This document shows, in pieces, positions 30,742 through 35,512 of a stretch of 35,512 nucleotides of DNA (position 1 is the stretch's first letter; each line of letters opens with the position of its first letter). Location of the stretch: positions 90,207-125,718 of the forward strand of contig JAJVHZ010000061.1 of assembly GCA_022072255.1 (NCBI GenBank). The letters run 5' to 3'. Below the pieces are notes generated by a model. The model was given only the letters and a program-made list of their open reading frames with translations, did no database searches and was not told where the DNA came from. The position numbers and the translations under genes are program-made. The DNA is from Gammaproteobacteria bacterium (GTDB lineage Bacteria; Pseudomonadota; Gammaproteobacteria; JAJPIJ01).

Positions 30742-32718
30742 TCACGCCGGCGAGATCACCGCGGCCGCACGTTGCTGCCGGGTGCTGCGCAGGCGGTAGC
30801 GACGGTCGGTCAACGCCAGCAGGCCGCCCAGGGCCATCAGCACGCAGCCCGACCAGATCCAGGTCACGAGCGGCTTGTGATAGACGCGCACGCTCCAGCT
30901 CTGCGCATCGATGGGCTCGCCCAGGGAGACGTACAGGTCGCCCAGCACGCCCGTGGAGATCGCCGCCTCGGTCATGGCCATGCCGCTGGCGTTGTAGGTG
31001 CGCTTCTCCGGATGCAGCGTCAGCACCTCGCGGCCGTCGCGCAGCACCGTGACGGTGCCCCGTGCCGCACGGTAGTTCGGACCGGTCGCCTCGGTCGTGC
31101 CGTCGAAGCGGAACACGTGTCCGCCCATCTCCACGGTATCGCCCACGGCCATGCGCACGTCGCGCTCGGTCTCGTAGGTTCCCACCACGGTCACGCCGGC
31201 GATGAAAACCGCGACCCCGAGATGGGCGAGGATCATGCCCCACCACGCGCGCGGCTGCATGGCCAGCCGTTCGTGCACGGCGCCGCGGAAATTGCGGATG
31301 CGCTCGCGTATGTTCACCACGGTCGCCGCGAGTATCCAGAAGGCGAGGAAGAGTCCGAGTCGCAGGCCCCATGACCCGCCGCCGGTGACAAGCGGTACCA
31401 GCACGGCCGCGACGAGGCTGGTTGCGAACGCCCAGCGCAGCAGGGTCCACAGCTCCGGCAACGTCGCCTGTTTCCAGCGCGCGACCGGCCCGATGCCCAT
31501 CAGGAACACCATCGGGCTCATCAGCGGCACGAACACCGCCTCGAAGTAGGGCGGACCCACGGAGATCTTGGTCTGCCCGCCGCTCAGGGCGTCCAGCACC
31601 AGCGGATACAAGGTACCCAGAAGCACCGATCCCGCCGCCACGATCAGCAGGACGTTGTTGGCGAGCAGGAAGGACTCGCGCGAGATGCTCTCGAAGCGCC
31701 CCCCTCCACTCACCTGCGGCGCCCGCAGTGCGAACAGTAGCAGCGCGCCGCCGATGACGATCGCCAGGAACACGAGTATGAACAGGCCGCGCTCCGGATC
31801 GGTGGCGAAGGCGTGCACCGAGGTGAGCACGCCCGAGCGCACGAGGAAGGTGCCGAGCAGGGACAGCGAGAAGGCGCAGATCGCCAGCAGCACGGTCCAG
31901 CGCCTGAACGCACCGCGCTTCTCGGTGACCGCCAGCGAATGCACCAGCGCCGTGCCCACCAGCCACGGCATGAAGGAGGCGTTCTCCACCGGATCCCAGA
32001 ACCACCATCCGCCCCACCCCAATTCGTTGTACGCCCACCAGCTCCCGATCAGTATGCCGAGAGTCAGGAAGCACCACGCCGCCGTGGTCCAGGGCCGCGA
32101 CCAGCGGGCCCAGGTCGCATCGAGACGCCCGCCCAGGAGCGCGGCGATGGCGAAGGCGAAGGCGACGGAAAAACCGACGTAACCCATGTACAGCATCGGC
32201 GGATGCGCCACCATGCCGGGGTCCTGAAGGAGCGGATTCAGGTCGTTGCCCTCCGCCGCGGGCGGCGAGAGGCGTTCGAAGGGGTTCGAGGTCAGCAGCA
32301 GGAACAGCAGGAAGCCCACGCTCACCAGACCCATCACCGAGAGCACGCGCGCGAGCACCTCGCGTGGCAGGCTGCGGCTGAACACCGACACCGCCTGCAT
32401 CCACAGCGAGAGCATGAGCACCCACAGCAATATCGAGCCCTCGTGCGATCCCCAGCTGGCGGCGATGCGGTAATGCGCCGGCAGTCGCGAGTTCGAATTG
32501 TTGACCACGTTCAGCACCGAGAAGTCGCTGGTGAGGAAAGACCATGCCAGGCAGAGGAACGCGATCGCGACGAACAGGAACTGCCCGGCCGCCAGTGGCC
32601 GTGACAGCGCCATCCACGCCCGGATTCCGCGTTGCGCGCCGAGGAGCGGCAGGGTGCCCTGCACGATCGCGAGCAGCAGGGCGAGGATGAGTGCCAGTTG
32701 TCCGATCTCGGGAATCAC
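30742..32718 (-). CDS. ccmF: Heme lyase subunit CcmF
   Basis: 658 residues with about 15 membrane helices. The tryptophan-rich heme-handling motif WGGWWFWDPVENASFMPW is intact, and ASWGSHEGSILLWVL and the conserved His-containing loops are present. CcmF takes heme from holo-CcmE and, with CcmH/I, forms the thioether bonds. The start is GTG at 32718 with GGGAGG about 9 nt upstream. Normal length for the family. Confidence 0.96.
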   Translation of the reverse strand: MIPEIGQLALILALLLAIVQGTLPLLGAQRGIRAWMALSRPLAAGQFLFVAIAFLCLAWSFLTSDFSVLNVVNNSNSRLPAHYRIAASWGSHEGSILLWVLMLSLWMQAVSVFSRSLPREVLARVLSVMGLVSVGFLLFLLLTSNPFERLSPPAAEGNDLNPLLQDPGMVAHPPMLYMGYVGFSVAFAFAIAALLGGRLDATWARWSRPWTTAAWCFLTLGILIGSWWAYNELGWGGWWFWDPVENASFMPWLVGTALVHSLAVTEKRGAFRRWTVLLAICAFSLSLLGTFLVRSGVLTSVHAFATDPERGLFILVFLAIVIGGALLLFALRAPQVSGGGRFESISRESFLLANNVLLIVAAGSVLLGTLYPLVLDALSGGQTKISVGPPYFEAVFVPLMSPMVFLMGIGPVARWKQATLPELWTLLRWAFATSLVAAVLVPLVTGGGSWGLRLGLFLAFWILAATVVNIRERIRNFRGAVHERLAMQPRAWWGMILAHLGVAVFIAGVTVVGTYETERDVRMAVGDTVEMGGHVFRFDGTTEATGPNYRAARGTVTVLRDGREVLTLHPEKRTYNASGMAMTEAAISTGVLGDLYVSLGEPIDAQSWSVRVYHKPLVTWIWSGCVLMALGGLLALTDRRYRLRSTRQQRAAAVISPA

Positions 32719-32737
32719 TGCCGCGGGCCTCCCAGGG

Positions 32738-33187
32738 TCAGTTGCCGATCAGGGTCTTCTGCGCATTCTGCGCCTGTTCCACGGCGTGGGCGGCCTCCGG
32801 CGGCATGTAGTTCTCGTCGTGCTTGGCCAGCACCTCGGTGGCCACGAACACGCCGTCGTCACCGACCTTGCCCTGGGCCACCACGCCCTGCCCCTCCTTG
32901 AACAGGTCGGGGAGAATGCCGGTGTACTGGACCGGCACGGACTTGACGGTGTCGGTCACCACGAAGCGTACGGTCAGCCCGTCGCGCTCGCGCTGCAGGC
33001 TCCGCTCGGCCACCATCCCGCCGATCCGGAACGGTTTGCCGACCGGCACCTCCCTGGCCACCACCTGCGAGGGCGTGAAGAAGAAGACCAGGTTCTTCTG
33101 GAAGGCGGACAGTACCAGCCCCGCCGCCACCGCCAGCACCAACACGCCGGAGGCGATCAGCAGGCCGCGCTTATGCCGTGCCTTCAT
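32738..33187 (-). CDS. ccmE: Heme chaperone CcmE
   Basis: 149 residues with one N-terminal membrane helix (LLIASGVLVLAVAAGLVL) and a periplasmic OB fold. The covalent heme-binding His lies in VLAKHDENYMPPE, the H-x-x-x-Y type. CcmE receives heme from CcmC and carries it to CcmF. It overlaps the end of ccmD by 17 bp. Confidence 0.96.
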   Translation of the reverse strand: MKARHKRGLLIASGVLVLAVAAGLVLSAFQKNLVFFFTPSQVVAREVPVGKPFRIGGMVAERSLQRERDGLTVRFVVTDTVKSVPVQYTGILPDLFKEGQGVVAQGKVGDDGVFVATEVLAKHDENYMPPEAAHAVEQAQNAQKTLIGN

Positions 33188-33365
33188 CGGGATCTCTCGC
33201 CATCTGTTGCCCTGCCCGTCTGACGGCCGCCAGGGCGCGCGTGCGCCGCCTCCGCAGCACGTACACCTCGAGCGCGAGCGCGATCAGGGTCACCCCATAG
33301 GATCCCCAGACGAACCCTGCGTAACCGCCCATCGCCCAGAAATTGCTCCAGCCGCCCCAGTTCAC
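33171..33365 (-). CDS. ccmD: Small heme-exporter accessory protein CcmD
   Basis: 64 residues from GTG 33365, just after the ccmC stop. Features are NFWAMGGYAGFVWGSYGVTLIALALEVYVLRRRRTRAL: the aromatic/Gly entry (MGGYAxFVWxxYG), one membrane helix and a basic tail, all diagnostic of CcmD, which helps release holo-CcmE from CcmABC. The frame is open upstream, but that part is out-of-frame ccmC and not coding. Confidence 0.88.
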   Translation of the reverse strand: MNWGGWSNFWAMGGYAGFVWGSYGVTLIALALEVYVLRRRRTRALAAVRRAGQQMARDPDEGTA

Positions 33366-33366
33366 G

Positions 33367-34110
33367 TCAGGCAGCCTCGCGCACCCAGTCCGCGCGCCGT
33401 TCCCGCTCCAGGATGATGCTGCGTACCCGATGCAGCGCCGCGGCGATGCAATACATCCAGAACCCCAGCGCCAGCACACCCATGCCGGCGAACATCGTCG
33501 TTGCCATCCTGGGTGCGGACTCCAGGCTGACGGTGGCGCCCTGGTGCAGCGTATTCCACCATTTCACGGAGAAATAGATGATCGGCACGTTCACCACGCC
33601 CACCAGCGCCAGGACCGCGCAGGCCCGGTCGGCGCGCCGCGAGTCCTCGATCGCCGCCTCGAGCGCCAGGAACCCGAAATACAGGAACAGAAGGATGAGC
33701 TCCGAGGTCAGGCGCGCGTCCCAGACCCAGTAGGTGCCCCAAGTGGGGCGCCCCCACAGCGCCCCGGTCCACAGGGCGATGAAGGTCATGATCGCACCCG
33801 TCGGGGCGAGCGCCGAGGCCATCATCGAGGACAGGCGCGTGTTGAAGGCCAGCCCCAGCGCAGCCCAGATGGCCATGACGACGTAGATGAACATGGACAT
33901 CCACGCCGCGGGCACGTGGATGAAGATGATGCGATACGCCTCGCCCTGGCGGGCCTCGGTGGGCGCGAGGAAAAATCCGATGTACAGCCCGATCAGGCAG
34001 AACACCAGCGCCAGCCCGGCGAACCAGGGGATGAGCCGGCCCGCCAGCGGATAGAACGTGCGCGGCGCGGAGTACTTGTACCAGTTGATACCGGTCACAT
34101 CCACTGCCAT
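33367..34110 (-). CDS. ccmC: Heme handling protein CcmC
   Basis: About 247 residues with six membrane helices. The Trp-rich motif GTYWVWDARLTSELILLFLY is intact, and the external His residues HVPAAW and NTLHQGA are present. CcmC binds heme and loads it onto CcmE. ATG 34110 is preferred because AGGA precedes it at suitable spacing and the length then fits the family; in-frame ATGs at 34131 and 34161 exist. Confidence 0.94.
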   Translation of the reverse strand: MAVDVTGINWYKYSAPRTFYPLAGRLIPWFAGLALVFCLIGLYIGFFLAPTEARQGEAYRIIFIHVPAAWMSMFIYVVMAIWAALGLAFNTRLSSMMASALAPTGAIMTFIALWTGALWGRPTWGTYWVWDARLTSELILLFLYFGFLALEAAIEDSRRADRACAVLALVGVVNVPIIYFSVKWWNTLHQGATVSLESAPRMATTMFAGMGVLALGFWMYCIAAALHRVRSIILERERRADWVREAA

Positions 34111-34191
34111 CGATCCTGCATGCGCGCTCATGAATGGTTTTCGAAGGTCCCGCCCCGTCATCCTCCGCGCCCCGGCGCCCGGCCCCGGGCC

Positions 34192-34860
34192 TCACTCGAC
34201 CGAGATGCGCAGCGCCGCGGCGATGGCCCATGGCGTAAGGACCATCGCGAGCAGCGAAAGTGCCGCCAGCAACAGCAGATAGGGGGTGCCATCGAGCCCT
34301 GAGGCCACGGCCTCCGCGGCGCCCGCGCCGAGGATGAGCACCGGGATGTACAGCGGTAGGACCAGCAGCGAGATTAGCACGCCCGCGCCCCGCAACGATA
34401 GCGTCAGCGACGCCCCCACGGCGCCCAGGAACGACAGCACGGGAGTGCCCGCGGCCAGCGACAGGCAGAGCGTCATCGCCGCGTCCGCGTCGATGTCGAA
34501 CATCAACGCGAGCAGGATCGAGATCACCGTCACCGGAATGCCGGTCACCAGCCAGTGCGCGACGACCTTGCCGAGCACGATCACCGCCAGCGGCTCACCG
34601 GCCAGCAGCATCTGTTCCAGCGTGCCGTCCTGGTAGTCGGAGGCGAACAGCCTCTGCAGCGACAGCACCGCCGCCAGCAGCGCCGCGACCCACACCACGC
34701 CGGGGGCGATCGCGCGCAGCAGATTCGGATCGGCACCGACACCGAGCGGAACGATCGTCACCACCACCACGAAGAAAACCAGCGTATTCATGACATCCAT
34801 GCGCTGCCGGAACGCCAGCATCAGGTCGCGGCGGACGACGGCGAGGAACGTGCTCAGCAC
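34192..34860 (-). CDS. ccmB: Heme exporter permease CcmB
   Basis: 222 residues, six membrane helices, usual length. It opens FLAVVRRDLMLAFRQRMDV, and FASDYQDGTLEQMLLAGEPL and LPLYIPVLILGAG are family signatures. Start GTG 34860 overlaps the ccmA stop by 7 nt. Frames extending further upstream lie across ccmA and are not real. CcmB pairs with the ATPase CcmA. Confidence 0.94.
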   Translation of the reverse strand: MLSTFLAVVRRDLMLAFRQRMDVMNTLVFFVVVVTIVPLGVGADPNLLRAIAPGVVWVAALLAAVLSLQRLFASDYQDGTLEQMLLAGEPLAVIVLGKVVAHWLVTGIPVTVISILLALMFDIDADAAMTLCLSLAAGTPVLSFLGAVGASLTLSLRGAGVLISLLVLPLYIPVLILGAGAAEAVASGLDGTPYLLLLAALSLLAMVLTPWAIAAALRISVE

Positions 34861-35495
34861 GGCGGCCTCCGCGGGCGCACGCCCAGTTCGATCGTGGTGA
34901 GCTGCCGCGCATCCAGCGGCACCTCCTGATGGGTGGTGAGCACGACGATGTTGCCGGTGTGCAGCTGCTCGCCGATGCGCTCGCTCAGCGCGGCGGTGCC
35001 TCGCACATCGAGCGCGGTGTACGGCTCGTCGAGGATCCACAGCGGAACCTCGCCGCCGAGGAACAGCCGCGCGAGCGCGATGCGGCGGCACTGGCCCTGC
35101 GAGAGGTGCCGCGCCGGCACGTCTTCGAAGCCGTCCAGCCCGACCCGCGCCAGCGCCTCCAGCGCCTGCGCCGCGGTGATGCGCCGGGCCGTGAGCGCGG
35201 CGCCGACATGCAGGTTCTCCAGCGCCGTGAGATCGTCCTTCACGCCGTTGCGATGGCCGATGTACAGCAGATCGCGGGCATAGTCCTCGGCCAGGTCGCG
35301 GATCCGGACGCCGCGCCAGCGGATCTCCCCATGCGTGGGCTGCATGAGCCCGCACAGGAGTCTGAGCAGGCTGGTCTTGCCACTGCCGTTCGGGCCGTTG
35401 ACGCGCAGCAGCGTGCCCGCCTCGGCGCGGGCGTGCAGGCCGTCGAACAGCACGCGGTCACCGCGCGTGCACTCGAGATTGTCGATTTCCAGCAT
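34854..35495 (-). CDS. ccmA: ABC transporter ATPase CcmA
   Basis: 213 residues. Walker A GPNGSGKTS, signature LSQGQCRRIALARL (LSxGQ), Walker B LWILDEPYTALD and switch His in LTTHQEV are present. With CcmB and CcmC it uses ATP to release heme-loaded CcmE. It is the first ccm gene; only 17 bp upstream are in the window, so the promoter is not visible. Confidence 0.95.
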   Translation of the reverse strand: MLEIDNLECTRGDRVLFDGLHARAEAGTLLRVNGPNGSGKTSLLRLLCGLMQPTHGEIRWRGVRIRDLAEDYARDLLYIGHRNGVKDDLTALENLHVGAALTARRITAAQALEALARVGLDGFEDVPARHLSQGQCRRIALARLFLGGEVPLWILDEPYTALDVRGTAALSERIGEQLHTGNIVVLTTHQEVPLDARQLTTIELGVRPRRPPC

Positions 35496-35512
35496 GTCCG
35501 GGGCGCGCGCAG

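Noticed and set aside
1..35512. CRISPR arrays, insertion sequences, tRNA or rRNA genes
   Set aside because: No regularly spaced repeats, transposase motifs or tRNA-like cloverleaf were seen on reading; coding density and codon use are even across the window, with no sign of a recent island.

Overview
The window is GC-rich, tightly packed proteobacterial DNA. A complete System I cytochrome c maturation operon, cbb3-oxidase assembly genes, a [4Fe-4S]-type Fnr and a FixL/FixJ pair suggest a respiratory bacterium that switches between oxic and microoxic or anoxic growth. Gene order and protein types fit a high-GC gammaproteobacterium (Chromatiales/Acidiferrobacterales-like). This placement is inference; no rRNA or tRNA gene is present to test it.

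Layout. (1) 1-359: the 5' part of an AmmeMemoRadiSam radical-SAM gene running off the left edge. (2) 404-2989: a cyclopropane-fatty-acid-synthase-like methyltransferase overlapping a geranylgeranyl-reductase-type flavoprotein, behind an upstream region full of inverted repeats. (3) 3005-4147: a periplasmic adaptor gene with no transporter beside it. (4) 4148-4600: an intergenic region with a near-perfect FNR/Anr box, a -10 element at the expected distance, and a roughly 109-nt segment of four stem-loops ending in a U-tract terminator. This looks like an undescribed FNR-controlled small RNA. (5) 4601-4932: a small exported protein with a strong ribosome binding site, leader hairpin and terminator. 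(6) 5042-6181: apbE. (7) 6199-13307: a six-gene MoxR/DUF58/DUF4381/VWA/VWA-TPR/BatD operon.

(8) 13359-18116: an oxygen-signalling block. It holds a Fnr with all four cluster cysteines, a translationally coupled degenerate receiver protein, a small secreted protein, a lone Rossmann-fold protein, and FixJ plus a FixL-like kinase whose first PAS domain has His and Arg in the spacing of heme-binding FixL. A FixJ-like box lies about 71 bp upstream of the predicted fnr start. (9) 18140-21632: a TauE/SafE-type membrane protein, ccoS and ccoI, for cbb3 oxidase copper loading and assembly; the oxidase subunits are not here. (10) 22081-28492: a very large kinase with one GAF and about seven PAS domains, followed by a receiver-PAS-GGDEF-EAL protein, a probable c-di-GMP output. 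(11) 28497-35495, minus strand: ccmABCDEFGHI, complete.

The common theme is oxygen and heme. FixLJ probably controls fnr, Fnr probably controls at least the small RNA, and the cco and ccm genes build the c-type cytochromes and high-affinity oxidase that such a circuit usually governs. The degenerate receiver beside fnr resembles FixT, the feedback inhibitor of FixL in alphaproteobacteria.
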